Positions 17,498 through 27,785 of a DNA stretch of 64,000 bases are shown here, piece by piece (the first letter of the stretch is position 1; each line of letters opens with the position of its first letter). The notes under the pieces were generated by a model, which saw only the letters and a program-made list of their open reading frames with translations, was not told the DNA's origin and searched no databases. The stretch is taken from positions 434,001 through 498,000 of the forward strand of contig NZ_JAATNW010000002.1 in assembly GCF_012911815.1 (NCBI RefSeq), in the 5' to 3' direction. The DNA comes from Alteromonas ponticola (GTDB lineage: Bacteria > Pseudomonadota > Gammaproteobacteria > Enterobacterales > Alteromonadaceae). The translations under genes were made by a program, and so were the position numbers.

Positions 17498-18340
17498 TCA
17501 GTGTTCGTTCATTTCCAATCCAATTTGATAAAGTCGGTTCTTTTTTAAATCGTAATGTTGCGCCACTATTGCCGCCGCCTTTTTAAGCGGCAGCTCTGTT
17601 TGCAATAAAGTTAATAACTGCAGTGCTTCAGGGGGGACTTCAGTGACACTGGTTTCACAGCCCGCGATCATAATTACAAACTCACCTTTTTGATGTGCGG
17701 GATCAACGGTTAAGTATTCAAGCACCGTGTCGGTATTACCACTAACATAGGTTTCGAAGGTTTTACTAATTTCTTTGGCTAGAACAATCTGACGATTTTG
17801 GCCTAACACTTTTGCTATCGTTTTAACGGTTTCGACAACGCGACGTGGCGCCTCGTAAAAAACCGTGGTTGCATTTCTATTTTGCAGGGTTTCCAGGGCC
17901 TGTTCACGCGCCAGCATTTTTACCGGCAAAAAGCCTTCAAAGGTAAATTTGTCAGTGGGTAAACCAGACGCACTCAATGCAGTGATGGCTGCACACGGAC
18001 CGGGAAGCGCGATAACATTAATGCCTGCTTCTCTGCATCGACGAACCAATACAAAGCCGGGATCACTGATGAGCGGCGTACCGGCGTCGCTAACCAGCGC
18101 AACTGACTCTCCATCTGATAAACGCTGACACAACATCGCTGCGCGCTTATCTTCGTTATGTTCGTGCAATGAAAGTGTGCGGCCCGTTATGGCGAAGTGC
18201 TGCAACAATTTGTGCGTATGTCTGGTGTCCTCTGCTGCAATCCAATCTACTTGCCTGAGCGTATCCAGTGCTCGCTGAGAAATATCCTGCAAGTTACCGA
18301 TTGGAGTAGGAACAATATAAAGTGTGGCAGATGATGACAT
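17498..18340 (-). CDS. rsmI: 16S rRNA (cytidine-1402-2'-O)-methyltransferase
   Basis: SAM-dependent methyltransferase that 2'-O-methylates C1402 in the decoding centre of 16S rRNA. The protein has 280 residues. The tetrapyrrole-methylase fold shows YIVPTPIGNLQDIS (8-21), AAEDTRHT (about 35-42), SDAGTPLISDPG (about 83-94) and LPGPCAAITALSASGLP (about 111-127), the usual RsmI signatures. It is divergent from lpoA with 152 bp between, the arrangement conserved in many gammaproteobacteria (yraL/yraM in E. coli). Confidence 0.96.
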   Translation of the reverse strand: MSSSATLYIVPTPIGNLQDISQRALDTLRQVDWIAAEDTRHTHKLLQHFAITGRTLSLHEHNEDKRAAMLCQRLSDGESVALVSDAGTPLISDPGFVLVRRCREAGINVIALPGPCAAITALSASGLPTDKFTFEGFLPVKMLAREQALETLQNRNATTVFYEAPRRVVETVKTIAKVLGQNRQIVLAKEISKTFETYVSGNTDTVLEYLTVDPAHQKGEFVIMIAGCETSVTEVPPEALQLLTLLQTELPLKKAAAIVAQHYDLKKNRLYQIGLEMNEH

Positions 18341-18492
18341 AATAGCCTTTTTTCAATGAGTTAATTGGATCAATTCAGAGTCGCAGCCAGCAAAAAAGGG
18401 AAAAGTTGGTACAGTTCTTAATTGCGACCATAGCTTTTCTGGCTGGAATCATTAAACTTGGATTCGTTTAGTAAAAACGCAAGGACCCGTGA

Positions 18493-20463
18493 GTGCATTT
18501 ACCCCTTATAGTAGCTTTGATAAAACCTGCCGTCACCTGCACTTTGCTGGTTTTGTTAACCGCCTGCTCCAGTTCTCCGGTTAAGCAAACCCAGCACGTT
18601 GAGACTGAAGTTGTATCCCCGGTGGAAAAAGAAAATGCCGCATTTACACCTGAAGAGCTGATCACACAAGCACAATCAATATGGTTACAGAAACAGAATG
18701 CACAGCAACGTGATGCACTGCTGCTAGACGCGGCGGCGATGTATATCAATCAAGCTGAAGCGTTTAAAGCGCAAACCCTGCTCAAGTCAATGGACCAAAG
18801 TAGCTTTAACGAACCTTTGCGCGAACGTGCCAACCTGTTAATCGCCCAGCTCTATATCGATGACAATGAAGCGTCAGCCAGCGAACTGTTATCTCTGGTG
18901 ACACCCCTTTCCAATGATGAAAGCATCAGACAGCAGCAGCTTCATTTACAAACTACGCTTCATCATCGTTTGCAAAACTGGAGCGCAGCAGCCAGTGCGT
19001 TGGTGACATCACAACCCGCTAGCCGTGAAACCGTCACCAAAGCCTGGGATTGGACTAATCGCATCCCCAAAGCGCAGATGGGTCAGACTCAGCAGGACTA
19101 CCCTGCGCTACGTCCTTATCTGGCATTACGCGATCTGGTGGCCACGTTCGGACTGCAGCCAGAAAAACTGAATGATGAAATTAATCGGTTCAAGCGCGTA
19201 TTTCGCGGTCACCCGTTAATTGAATTCTGGCCACAGGAAGTGACCGAGGCGGCACAACTTACGCTGCAACGCCCACAAGATATTGTTGTGCTGTTACCAT
19301 TGAGTGGCAGGCTGGAAGCGACAGGCAAAGCCGTTAAAGAAGGTATTGTTGCAGCTTATTTTGAACACACGGCGAACATTTCATCACGCCAGAACGTTCC
19401 CAAATTACGCTTTGTTGATACAGTAGATAAATCGGCAGTGCAATTGGTCGAAGCGATTGGTGAAAGCCGCTGGGTAATCGGCCCGTTGATTAAAGAAACT
19501 ATCGAACTGCTTGAGGGTAAATTGCCCGCTTCAGTCAACATGCTGGCGCTTAATCGCATTGATTTGCAAAAACCGAATACGCCATTGTCCTCAAGCGCTG
19601 AAGCAGAAATAGTAATAACTGATGCAACAGCGGCTGCGGTAAATAACCTGGAGCAAGTAGGCGCGCACGCTACCGCTTATTTTGCGCTTGCTCCTGAAGA
19701 TGAAGCTGCTCAACTGGCAGAGTTGATATTTTTTAACGGTTATCGAGCGCCGGTGGTAATTACTTCTGAAAGTAACATTAACCAACGCATGCTTGCCTCT
19801 TTCAGCCAGCGCTGGCAAGAACTTAATGCCCTGCGGAAAGGCCGCAATAAAATCAGCCTGACCAAGGTCACGTTTAGTGATAACAGCTCGTTACGGGACG
19901 TGGTAACACAAGCACTGGATGTTGCTCAAAGTGAAAAGCGTATCAATCAAATCCGCTACATGATCAATGACGAGTTATATAATATGGCGCGCAATCGTGA
20001 AGATATTGATGCCATAGTTGCTTTCGCATCGCCTGAGCAAACTGAGCTGTTAAACCCAATGATTGAAGCGAGTATCAGCCCCTTTTATGGCAAAACTGTA
20101 CCTGTGTATGCGACATCTCGATCAATGGAATATGACAGCACGAAAAACCAGTGGCGTGACTTGCAGAATGTTCGCTTCCTCGATATGCCGTGGATGCTGC
20201 CCGACAACCCTAAAGAGGGGATAAAACGTGAAGTCAGTGATCTATGGCAGGATCGCAGTACGCAGGAGTCCAGATTGTTTGCGTTTGGGATAGACGCTTA
20301 CGACTTATTGCCAAACCTGGCCAGTATGGCGCTTTTGCCGCAACTCGCTGTTGCTGGGCTGACCGGCGAACTGTCGATGAACAAGGATGGCGAAATTATC
20401 AGAACATTGCCACAGGCGCTGATCAATAATCAAAAAGTGACCTTGTATAAGCAGACGAAGTGA
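18493..20463 (+). CDS. lpoA: Outer-membrane lipoprotein activator of PBP1a
   Basis: Lipoprotein of 656 residues that reaches through the periplasm to stimulate the peptidoglycan synthase PBP1a. The signal peptide ends in LLTAC, with Cys25 lipidated. The N-terminal half is helical and TPR-like; the C-terminal half is a periplasmic-binding-protein-like domain starting at about residue 260 (DIVVLLPLSGRLEATGKAVKEG). The GTG start follows AAGGA. Its stop overlaps the yraN start by 4 bp. Gene order with yraN, diaA and dolP supports the identification. Confidence 0.94.
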   Translation: MHLPLIVALIKPAVTCTLLVLLTACSSSPVKQTQHVETEVVSPVEKENAAFTPEELITQAQSIWLQKQNAQQRDALLLDAAAMYINQAEAFKAQTLLKSMDQSSFNEPLRERANLLIAQLYIDDNEASASELLSLVTPLSNDESIRQQQLHLQTTLHHRLQNWSAAASALVTSQPASRETVTKAWDWTNRIPKAQMGQTQQDYPALRPYLALRDLVATFGLQPEKLNDEINRFKRVFRGHPLIEFWPQEVTEAAQLTLQRPQDIVVLLPLSGRLEATGKAVKEGIVAAYFEHTANISSRQNVPKLRFVDTVDKSAVQLVEAIGESRWVIGPLIKETIELLEGKLPASVNMLALNRIDLQKPNTPLSSSAEAEIVITDATAAAVNNLEQVGAHATAYFALAPEDEAAQLAELIFFNGYRAPVVITSESNINQRMLASFSQRWQELNALRKGRNKISLTKVTFSDNSSLRDVVTQALDVAQSEKRINQIRYMINDELYNMARNREDIDAIVAFASPEQTELLNPMIEASISPFYGKTVPVYATSRSMEYDSTKNQWRDLQNVRFLDMPWMLPDNPKEGIKREVSDLWQDRSTQESRLFAFGIDAYDLLPNLASMALLPQLAVAGLTGELSMNKDGEIIRTLPQALINNQKVTLYKQTK

Positions 20464-20810
20464 TTAGAACTAAGAAATTAGGCAATCAGGCAGAGGATCG
20501 CGCCAGGTTGTTTCTGCAAAATCATGGCCTTACATTCGTGGCCGCTAATGTGTACAGCCGCTTTGGAGAACTTGATTTAGTGATGCAGGACAAGTCGTGT
20601 TGGGTAGCGGTGGAAGTAAAATATCGTCGCTCCGACCAATATGGTGACGCCATTGAGTTTGTTACCCCTCGTAAACTGGCAAAAATCAGGATAACCTTTG
20701 AACAATTTTTGATTAAGCAAGGTCTTAACCCTGCAAGTACACCTATGCGAATCGATGTTATCGCAGTAAACTCGAGCCGCCTTGATTGGCTGCAAAATGT
20801 GGCGCAATAA
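20460..20810 (+). CDS. yraN: UPF0102 (YraN) nuclease-like protein
   Basis: 116-residue protein of the UPF0102 family with a predicted endonuclease-like fold: GNQAEDRARLFLQNHGL (about 8-24), GELDLVMQD (about 38-46), and VAVEVKYRRS (about 51-60) containing the E-x-K of the PD-(D/E)xK-like core. Function is not settled. The GTG start overlaps the lpoA stop (GTGA), so translation is coupled. Confidence 0.92.
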   Translation: MIRTKKLGNQAEDRARLFLQNHGLTFVAANVYSRFGELDLVMQDKSCWVAVEVKYRRSDQYGDAIEFVTPRKLAKIRITFEQFLIKQGLNPASTPMRIDVIAVNSSRLDWLQNVAQ

Positions 20811-21437
<627 letters not shown>

Positions 21438-21439
21438 TA

Positions 21440-22030
21440 ATGATAAGACACAGTGCTAAGCATATTGTTATAGCGTGTGTAACAGCGTTGGTTATCGCAT
21501 CCGTTCAGGGTTGCGCCGTTGTTGCCGTGGGCGCGGCCGGAGTTGCAGCTAAAGTCGCTACAGACAGACGCACAGTAGGTACGCAGCTAGACGATCAAAC
21601 TTCAGAAGGTAAAGTCGCCTATAACTGGTCGCAAAACGATTCGTTAAAAGAGCTGGCCAATCTGCAGGTAGATGTTTACAACGGTGTCGCCCTGTTAACT
21701 GGCCAGGCGCCTTCAGCCTCGCTGATTCAGGACGCACTCAATGCTGCACAGGAAGTCGAGTCGCTAAACAAGATTCACAATCAAATCCGTGTGGGTGAGC
21801 CAATCGCAGCAACCACGCAGGCGAATGATATCTGGCTGGCATCAAAGGTACGTGCGAAGCTGTTGGCCGATGAACGCATTCCCGCATTGCAGGTAAAAGT
21901 CGTGGTGCAGGACAGTGAAGTTTTTTTACTGGGCCGCGTCAGTAACCAGGAAGCAACATCAGCGGTAGATGTTGCGCGTAATGTCACTGGCGTTACCCGT
22001 GTGGTCAGGGCTTTTCAAATAATTCAATGA
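21440..22030 (+). CDS. dolP: BON-domain outer-membrane lipoprotein
   Basis: 196-residue lipoprotein (YraP/DolP) that helps keep the outer membrane intact. The signal peptide ends in VQGC with Cys25 lipidated. Two BON domains follow, at about 48-115 and 125-195. The ATG at 21440 follows ACGAGGAA; an upstream in-frame start would overlap diaA and place the signal peptide internally. It is last of the four-gene cluster. Confidence 0.93.
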   Translation: MIRHSAKHIVIACVTALVIASVQGCAVVAVGAAGVAAKVATDRRTVGTQLDDQTSEGKVAYNWSQNDSLKELANLQVDVYNGVALLTGQAPSASLIQDALNAAQEVESLNKIHNQIRVGEPIAATTQANDIWLASKVRAKLLADERIPALQVKVVVQDSEVFLLGRVSNQEATSAVDVARNVTGVTRVVRAFQIIQ

Positions 22031-22069
22031 TTAGTAATGGGGCAGCATCGAAATGTGCTGCCCGCCTAT

Positions 22070-22079
22070 TTGTCGACAA
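22070..22079. promoter_or_regulatory. Distal prp operator copy 1
   Basis: Perfect 10-bp palindrome TTGTCGACAA, 133 bp (centre to centre) upstream of the copy at the prp promoter. An upstream copy like this could support looping or cooperative binding of the GntR-type regulator. Site function is inferred from exact repetition around the regulator gene. Confidence 0.7.
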
Positions 22080-22175
22080 TTTTGCCAGACTTCCTTCCTG
22101 TTAACTTATCTTAAAGCGTGTAAAAACACGCTGACGAATAAGGCTTAAACTTTCATTATGCGTGTCCACGTTTAA

Positions 22176-22204
22176 TTGACATCTCAGCCCACCCTCTCTA
22201 TATT
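22176..22204 (+). promoter_or_regulatory. Sigma-70 promoter of the prp operon
   Basis: TTGACA at 22176-22181, a 17-bp spacer and TATATT at 22199-22204 form a near-consensus promoter 36 bp before the regulator's start codon. The expected transcript start is near 22211, inside operator copy 2, so bound regulator would block it. Confidence 0.8.
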
Positions 22205-22212
22205 GTCGACAA
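22203..22212. promoter_or_regulatory. prp operator copy 2, over the -10 box
   Basis: Second exact TTGTCGACAA. It overlaps the last two bases of the -10 box and the expected start site, the classical position for repression. A degenerate copy, TAGTCGTCAA (8 of 10 matches), follows at 22222-22231, 19 bp away. Confidence 0.8.
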
Positions 22213-22239
22213 ATTAATAATTAGTCGTCAAATTGCTCA

Positions 22240-22923
22240 ATGAGTTTCACTACCGAAACTGCGGTAACTAACGCAGATAAAACTTATATGCAGCTTCGCA
22301 ACGATATCGTTGAGGGGCGAGTTGCTGCCGGTACCAAATTGAGTGAGGTTGAATTGTCGACAAACTATTGTGTCAGTCGCGCAGTGATCCGCGAAGCGAT
22401 CAATCGACTGATGGCGTGTCATTTAGTTGAGCGTAAAGCAAACGTAGGCGCACGTGTGGTAACGCTTTCGCCAGAAGGTCTGGAGCAGTTGTATCAGGTC
22501 AGAGAATCGTTGGAAGGCATGGCCGCCCGCCTTGCTGCGAAAAACATGACAGATACGGAAATAGAAAATCTTCAGCACTTGCTCAATACACATTTTGACC
22601 AGCAAGTGCAAACCGGCGAGTCGTATTACCAGGAGGCGGGCGATGTCGATTTCCATTACCGCATTGTTCAAGGTAGTAAAAATCAACATTTAATCTCGGT
22701 GTTGATAAATGGCCTTTACCACCTGGTAAGAATGTACCGCGTGCAATTAGGCATGGCGGGGCCACGTGTAACCACCGCATTTGACGAACATTTACATATC
22801 GTCAAGGCGATTGCCAATCGGGATGAAGAACTGGCTGAAATTCTTATGCGCCGACATATTCTTTACTCAAAAAATAATATTCAAACTAAACTTCTCAATC
22901 ATTCAAACCTAAAAGGACAATGA
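22240..22923 (+). CDS. GntR/FadR-type regulator of the methylcitrate operon
   Basis: Transcription factor of 227 residues with an N-terminal winged helix (about 15-80; [23 protein letters not shown] holds the recognition helix) and a C-terminal FCD ligand domain (about 90-215) with the metal/ligand residues of the family. It starts the prp operon, 1 bp before prpB, and replaces the sigma-54-type PrpR of enterobacteria. Three TTGTCGACAA sites, one inside this gene, point to autoregulation. The ligand is probably a methylcitrate-cycle intermediate; that is inference. The ATG at 22240 has no clear ribosome binding site. Confidence 0.88.
   Translation: MSFTTETAVTNADKTYMQLRNDIVEGRVAAGTKLSEVELSTNYCVSRAVIREAINRLMACHLVERKANVGARVVTLSPEGLEQLYQVRESLEGMAARLAAKNMTDTEIENLQHLLNTHFDQQVQTGESYYQEAGDVDFHYRIVQGSKNQHLISVLINGLYHLVRMYRVQLGMAGPRVTTAFDEHLHIVKAIANRDEELAEILMRRHILYSKNNIQTKLLNHSNLKGQ
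22354..22363. promoter_or_regulatory. prp operator copy 3, inside the regulator gene
   Basis: Third exact TTGTCGACAA, within codons of the regulator (Leu-Ser-Thr), 151 bp downstream of copy 2. It could act as a roadblock or looping partner. Alternatively the coding sequence contains it by chance, but the surrounding clustering argues against that. Confidence 0.6.
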
Positions 22924-22924
22924 A

Positions 22925-23803
22925 ATGAGCCCAGGTAAAAAATTTAGACAAGCACTGGCCGACAACGCCCCGCTGCAAATTGTAGGCACCATCAACGCTT
23001 ACACCGCAATGATGGCAAAACACATTGGCCATCAGGCGATCTACCTGTCAGGCGGCGGCGTCGCTAACGCCTCTTACGGACTGCCAGATTTAGGTATGAC
23101 TTCTTTGAACGATGTAATTGCTGATGTTCAGCGCATTACCGCAGCGTGCGACCTGCCTTTGCTGGTTGATATTGATACCGGCTGGGGTGGCGCATTTAAT
23201 ATTGCTAAAACCATCAAAGATATGGAAAAAGCCGGGGCTGCGGCAGTTCACATGGAAGATCAGGTGGCACAGAAACGCTGCGGCCATCGTCCTAACAAAG
23301 AAATTGTCTCAACCGATGAAATGGTTGACCGCATTAAGGCCGCGGTGGATGCACGCACTGATCCTGATTTTTTCATCATGGCGCGCACCGATGCGTTTGC
23401 CCAGGAAGGTCTTGAGGCGGCGATTGCGCGCGCTAAGGCATACGTTGCGGCGGGTGCAGACGGCATCTTTGCTGAAGCGGTACAGACCGAGGCACATTAT
23501 CGTGCTTTCGCCGAAGCCCTGGATGTACCGATTCTGGCTAACATCACCGAGTTTGGTAAAACCGAATTATGGAATAAAAAGGAATTAGGTGAATGGGGCG
23601 CAGCCATGGTGCTGTATCCGCTCAGTGCGTTCAGAGCAATGAATAAAGCAGCAGAAACGGTCTACACTTCTATTCTGGAACAAGGTGATCAAAAAGCGGT
23701 GACTGATATGATGCAAACCCGTATGGAGCTCTATGATTATCTGGGCTACCACGAATACGAGAAAAAGCTCGATAGCTTGTTTGCTCAAGGCAAAAACAAG
23801 TAA
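22925..23803 (+). CDS. prpB: 2-Methylisocitrate lyase
   Basis: Cleaves 2-methylisocitrate into pyruvate and succinate, the last step of the methylcitrate cycle for propionyl-CoA use. The protein has 292 residues. The active-site motif KRCGH (about 117-121), the metal-binding DIDTGWGG (about 80-87) and the N-terminal [17 protein letters not shown] fit the family. AAAGGA precedes the ATG, which lies 1 bp after the regulator stop. Confidence 0.96.
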   Translation: MSPGKKFRQALADNAPLQIVGTINAYTAMMAKHIGHQAIYLSGGGVANASYGLPDLGMTSLNDVIADVQRITAACDLPLLVDIDTGWGGAFNIAKTIKDMEKAGAAAVHMEDQVAQKRCGHRPNKEIVSTDEMVDRIKAAVDARTDPDFFIMARTDAFAQEGLEAAIARAKAYVAAGADGIFAEAVQTEAHYRAFAEALDVPILANITEFGKTELWNKKELGEWGAAMVLYPLSAFRAMNKAAETVYTSILEQGDQKAVTDMMQTRMELYDYLGYHEYEKKLDSLFAQGKNK

Positions 23804-23884
23804 CCCTGACACAATAACATTGCGGTGCTGATAAATTGCAGCACAGCTAAAAGCACTCTACAAATATTAATCGGAGATTAACGC

Positions 23885-25009
23885 ATGGCGAAACAACTTA
23901 GCGGTGCCGGATTACGCGGCCAGGTAGCAGGAAAAACAGCGCTTTCAACTGTAGGGCAAACTGGCTCTGGCTTGACTTACCGCGGGTATGACATAAAAGA
24001 TCTGGCCAATAACTGTCAGTTCGAAGAAGTCGCCTACCTGATTTTGAAAGGTAAATTGCCAAACCAGCAAGAACTGGATACTTATAAAACCAAATTACAC
24101 AAGTTGCGTGGGTTGCCTCAGGAACTCAAAGACGTTTTAGAGCGCATTCCTAAAGATGCCCATCCAATGGACGTGTTACGCACAGGTTGCTCCATGTTAG
24201 GAAACCTGGAGACAGAAACCAGTTTTGAACAGCAACAAGACGCGACCGACCGCATGCTGGCGTGCTTCCCCAGCATCATTTGTTATTGGTATCGCTTTTC
24301 TCACGACGGCGTTCGCATCGACGTTGAAACAGATAACGATTCCATCGGTTCACACTTTTTACAAATGCTGCATGGCAAAAAGCCCAGTGAATTACATGAG
24401 CAAGTCATGCACGTTTCGTTGATTCTTTACGCAGAGCATGAGTTTAATGCCTCTACCTTTACTGCTCGCGTGTGTGCTTCAACGCTTTCTGATATGCATT
24501 CCTGTGTTACTGGTGCCATTGGCTCACTTCGCGGTCCCCTGCACGGTGGTGCAAATGAAGCGGCAATGGATATGATTGAAAAATTCAATTCTCCTGAGCA
24601 TGCAGAAGAAGAAATGATGGGCATGTTGAAGCGTAAAGAAAAAATCATGGGCTTTGGCCACGCAATTTATTCTGACTCAGATCCGCGTAACGAAATTATT
24701 AAGCAATGGTCGGAAAAACTGGCCAATGATGTGGGCGACGATGTGCTTTATCCCGTTTCAGTGCGGTGTGAAGAAGTGATGTGGCGTGAAAAGAAATTAT
24801 TCTGTAATGCTGATTTCTTCCATGCATCAGCCTACAACTTCATGGGCATTCCTACCAAGTTATTCACACCGATTTTTGTGATGTCGCGTTTAACCGGCTG
24901 GGCAGCTCACGTGATGGAACAGCGTGCAGATAACCGTATCATTCGTCCTTCCGCTGAATATACCGGCGAAGATTTACGTAGTGTGACGCCGATTGCCGAA
25001 CGCAACTAA
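23885..25009 (+). CDS. prpC: 2-Methylcitrate synthase
   Basis: Condenses propionyl-CoA with oxaloacetate to 2-methylcitrate. The protein has 374 residues, citrate synthase family, cytoplasmic. Catalytic histidines sit in RGPLHGGANEAAM (about 217-229) and GFGHAIYSDSDPR (about 257-269), with the C-terminal aspartate region in MEQRADNRIIRPSAEY. The N-terminal start AGLRGQVAGKTALSTV is typical of PrpC rather than GltA. The ribosome binding site is CGGAG. Confidence 0.96.
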   Translation: MAKQLSGAGLRGQVAGKTALSTVGQTGSGLTYRGYDIKDLANNCQFEEVAYLILKGKLPNQQELDTYKTKLHKLRGLPQELKDVLERIPKDAHPMDVLRTGCSMLGNLETETSFEQQQDATDRMLACFPSIICYWYRFSHDGVRIDVETDNDSIGSHFLQMLHGKKPSELHEQVMHVSLILYAEHEFNASTFTARVCASTLSDMHSCVTGAIGSLRGPLHGGANEAAMDMIEKFNSPEHAEEEMMGMLKRKEKIMGFGHAIYSDSDPRNEIIKQWSEKLANDVGDDVLYPVSVRCEEVMWREKKLFCNADFFHASAYNFMGIPTKLFTPIFVMSRLTGWAAHVMEQRADNRIIRPSAEYTGEDLRSVTPIAERN

Positions 25010-25033
25010 GTTTAACTGAACAGCCAAGACCTA

Positions 25034-25059
25034 AAGGCCAGACCAGCATGTCTGGCCTT
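25034..25059 (+). other. Intra-operon hairpin between prpC and acnD
   Basis: A perfect 10-bp stem AAGGCCAGAC/GTCTGGCCTT with a 6-nt loop, followed by CTTCTC rather than a long T run. It may protect or process the mRNA, or terminate partially between prpC and acnD. Confidence 0.55.
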
Positions 25060-25085
25060 CTTCTCATTTGAAACAGGATATCATC

Positions 25086-27677
25086 ATGAACACCGATTAT
25101 CGCAAACCGCTTCCCGGTGCCTCTCTGGATTATTTCGATACCCGCGAAGCTGTGGAAGCCATCGAGCCAGGCGCATACAATAAGCTTCCCTACACCTCCA
25201 AAGTACTCGCAGAAAACCTGGTAAGAAAATGCGATCCAGCAGCGCTGACTGATTCATTAAAGCAAATTATTTATCGTAAACGTGACCTCGATTTTCCCTG
25301 GTTTCCTTCGCGCGTTGTTTGCCATGACATATTAGGCCAGACCGCGTTTGTCGATTTGGCCGGATTGCGAGATGCCATCGCGGCAAAGGGCGGCGATCCG
25401 TCTAAAGTGAATCCTGTGGTACCTACCCAGTTGATTGTTGATCACTCGCTGGCAGTTGAGCACGCCGGTTTTGAAAAAGATGCCTTTGATAAAAACCGTG
25501 CCATTGAAGATCGTCGTAATGATGATCGCTTTCACTTTATCAACTGGACGAAAACAGCATTCAAAAACGTTGATGTAATTGGCCCTGGCAACGGCATCAT
25601 GCACCAGATCAATCTGGAAAAAATGTCACCGGTTGTGCACGCCAGAGATGGGGTTGCCTTTCCGGACACCCTGGTCGGAACCGATAGCCATACTCCGCAT
25701 GTTGACGCGCTTGGCGTTATTGCTGTGGGTGTCGGTGGTCTGGAGGCTGAGAGTGTCATGCTGGGTCGCGCGTCATACATGCGCTTACCCGATATTGTTG
25801 GGGTAGAACTTACCGGCAAACCGCAGCCGGGAATTACCGCAACCGACATCGTACTGGCGTTAACTGAATTTTTGCGAAAAGAGCGCGTGGTGTCTGCTTA
25901 TCTGGAATTCTACGGTGAGGGTGCTTCCCATCTTACCTTGGGCGACCGTGCAACCATTTCCAACATGACGCCAGAATATGGTGCGACGGCGGCCATGTTC
26001 TATATCGATGAACAAACCATCGATTATTTAAAATTAACAGGCCGTGATGATAAGCAGGTTGCATTGGTAGAAAACTATGCCAAACAGACTGGTCTATGGG
26101 CCGATGACTTGAAATCGGCGGAATACGAGCGCGTATTAACCTTCGATTTATCCAGTGTCGGTCGCAATATGGCGGGCCCTTCTAATCCCCACGCACGCTT
26201 GTCGACCAGCGACTTAAGCAGCAAGGGGATCAGCAAGCCTATCGAACAGGAAGAAGGCAAAATGCCAGATGGTGCCGTTATTATTGCGGCCATTACCAGT
26301 TGTACTAATACCAGTAACCCCCGCAATGTGATTGCGGCTGGCTTGATCGCACGTAACGCTAAACGCAAAGGTTTAATGCGTAAACCGTGGGTGAAGTCAT
26401 CGCTGGCGCCGGGTTCTAAGGCCGTGCAATTGTATCTGGAAGAAGCCGATTTAATGGAAGATTTGGAGAGCTTAGGCTTCGGTATTGTCGGTTTTGCCTG
26501 CACCACCTGTAACGGCATGAGTGGCGCGCTCGACCCTGCCATTCAGAAAGAAATCATCGAGCGGGATTTGTATTCTACCGCAGTACTTTCCGGTAACCGT
26601 AACTTCGATGGACGCATCCACCCTTATGCCAAACAGGCGTTTCTGGCATCGCCGCCACTGGTCGTTGCCTACGCTATCGCCGGCACCATTCGTTTTGATA
26701 TTGAAAAAGATGTGCTGGGTAATGATGAGCAAGGTAATCCGGTAACCTTAAGTGACATCTGGCCTTCTGACGCCGAGATCGATGAGATTGTTAGCAAACA
26801 TGTTAAACCTGAGCAGTTCCGCAAGGTTTACGAGCCCATGTTCGATTTAAAAGTGGAATATGGCAAGGATTTATCACCGCTGTATCAATGGCGTGAGACC
26901 AGTACTTATATCCGTCGTCCGCCCTATTGGGAAGGCGCATTGGCAAAGGCACCCTCGTTGAAGGGTATGCGCCCACTGGCTATTTTTGGTGACAACATTA
27001 CCACTGACCATTTATCCCCTTCCAATGCAATCCTGGCATCCAGCGCAGCCGGGGAATATCTGGCCAAAATGGGCTTGCCTGAGGAAGACTTTAATTCGTA
27101 CGCAACGCACCGTGGCGATCATCACACCGCGCAGCGTGCGACACTGGCGAACCCAAAAATCTTTAATGAAATGGTGCTCGAAAATGGTGAGGTCAAGCAA
27201 GGTTCGTTGGCACGAATTGAGCCAGAAGGTGAAGTTGTACGCATGTGGGAAGCCATTGAAACCTACATGGAACGTGGTCAACCCTTGATCATTATTGCCG
27301 GGGCCGATTACGGCCAGGGCTCATCGCGTGACTGGGCAGCTAAAGGGGTACGCTTGGCTGGGGTAGAAGCCATTGTGGCAGAAGGTTTTGAACGAATTCA
27401 CCGTACCAACCTGATTGGGATGGGTGTTATGCCGCTTGAGTTCAAAGCGGGAACCACACGCAATACTCTAAATATGGATGGGACCGAAACGTACGATGTG
27501 TCAGGAGAACCCGCGCCCGGCGCAACCCTTGAACTGGTAATAAATCGTACTGATGGGTCAACTGAAAAAGTCCCTGTAACCTGTCGTCTGGATACCGCTG
27601 AAGAAGTCAGTATTTACAGTGCAGGTGGTGTTTTGCAACGTTTTGCGAAGGACTTTTTAGAGGCAGAAAACGCGTAA
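25086..27677 (+). CDS. acnD: Fe-S 2-methylcitrate dehydratase AcnD
   Basis: Aconitase-family enzyme of 863 residues that dehydrates 2-methylcitrate in the AcnD/PrpF route, which replaces PrpD. The 4Fe-4S ligands are in TSCTNTSNP (Cys near residue 405) and CTTCNGMSG (near 470-478). The C-terminal swivel domain carries FGDNITTDHLSP and the substrate-binding ADYGQGSSRDWAAKG. The ATG at 25086 follows AGGA; an in-frame upstream TTG has no ribosome binding site. The neighbouring prpF confirms the AcnD type. Confidence 0.95.
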   Translation: MNTDYRKPLPGASLDYFDTREAVEAIEPGAYNKLPYTSKVLAENLVRKCDPAALTDSLKQIIYRKRDLDFPWFPSRVVCHDILGQTAFVDLAGLRDAIAAKGGDPSKVNPVVPTQLIVDHSLAVEHAGFEKDAFDKNRAIEDRRNDDRFHFINWTKTAFKNVDVIGPGNGIMHQINLEKMSPVVHARDGVAFPDTLVGTDSHTPHVDALGVIAVGVGGLEAESVMLGRASYMRLPDIVGVELTGKPQPGITATDIVLALTEFLRKERVVSAYLEFYGEGASHLTLGDRATISNMTPEYGATAAMFYIDEQTIDYLKLTGRDDKQVALVENYAKQTGLWADDLKSAEYERVLTFDLSSVGRNMAGPSNPHARLSTSDLSSKGISKPIEQEEGKMPDGAVIIAAITSCTNTSNPRNVIAAGLIARNAKRKGLMRKPWVKSSLAPGSKAVQLYLEEADLMEDLESLGFGIVGFACTTCNGMSGALDPAIQKEIIERDLYSTAVLSGNRNFDGRIHPYAKQAFLASPPLVVAYAIAGTIRFDIEKDVLGNDEQGNPVTLSDIWPSDAEIDEIVSKHVKPEQFRKVYEPMFDLKVEYGKDLSPLYQWRETSTYIRRPPYWEGALAKAPSLKGMRPLAIFGDNITTDHLSPSNAILASSAAGEYLAKMGLPEEDFNSYATHRGDHHTAQRATLANPKIFNEMVLENGEVKQGSLARIEPEGEVVRMWEAIETYMERGQPLIIIAGADYGQGSSRDWAAKGVRLAGVEAIVAEGFERIHRTNLIGMGVMPLEFKAGTTRNTLNMDGTETYDVSGEPAPGATLELVINRTDGSTEKVPVTCRLDTAEEVSIYSAGGVLQRFAKDFLEAENA

Positions 27678-27705
27678 CCAGCGCGTTTCCCGGTAACTCA
27701 AATTG

Positions 27706-27731
27706 AGCCTGCAAATTCGTTGCAGGCTTTT
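27706..27731 (+). other. Terminator-like hairpin between acnD and prpF
   Basis: A 9-bp stem AGCCTGCAA/TTGCAGGCT with a 5-nt loop followed by TTTAT. It could cause partial termination before prpF and so lower PrpF relative to AcnD. Confidence 0.6.
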
Positions 27732-27785
27732 ATATTCAGGGTATCTGGAATTTGTTACAGATACACAACTTGGAGTTTTTTCATT

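Noticed and set aside
18341-18492. Possible RNase P RNA gene beside rsmI, as in some gammaproteobacteria
   Set aside because: The gap is only 152 bp, too short for rnpB, and shows none of its conserved segments.
23118-23588. 156-codon ORF in another frame of prpB
   Set aside because: The prpB frame carries all family motifs; the overlapping frame gives low-complexity basic sequence.
26075-26542. 155-codon minus-strand ORF
   Set aside because: Antisense to acnD across its Fe-S ligand region, with no ribosome binding site or domain.
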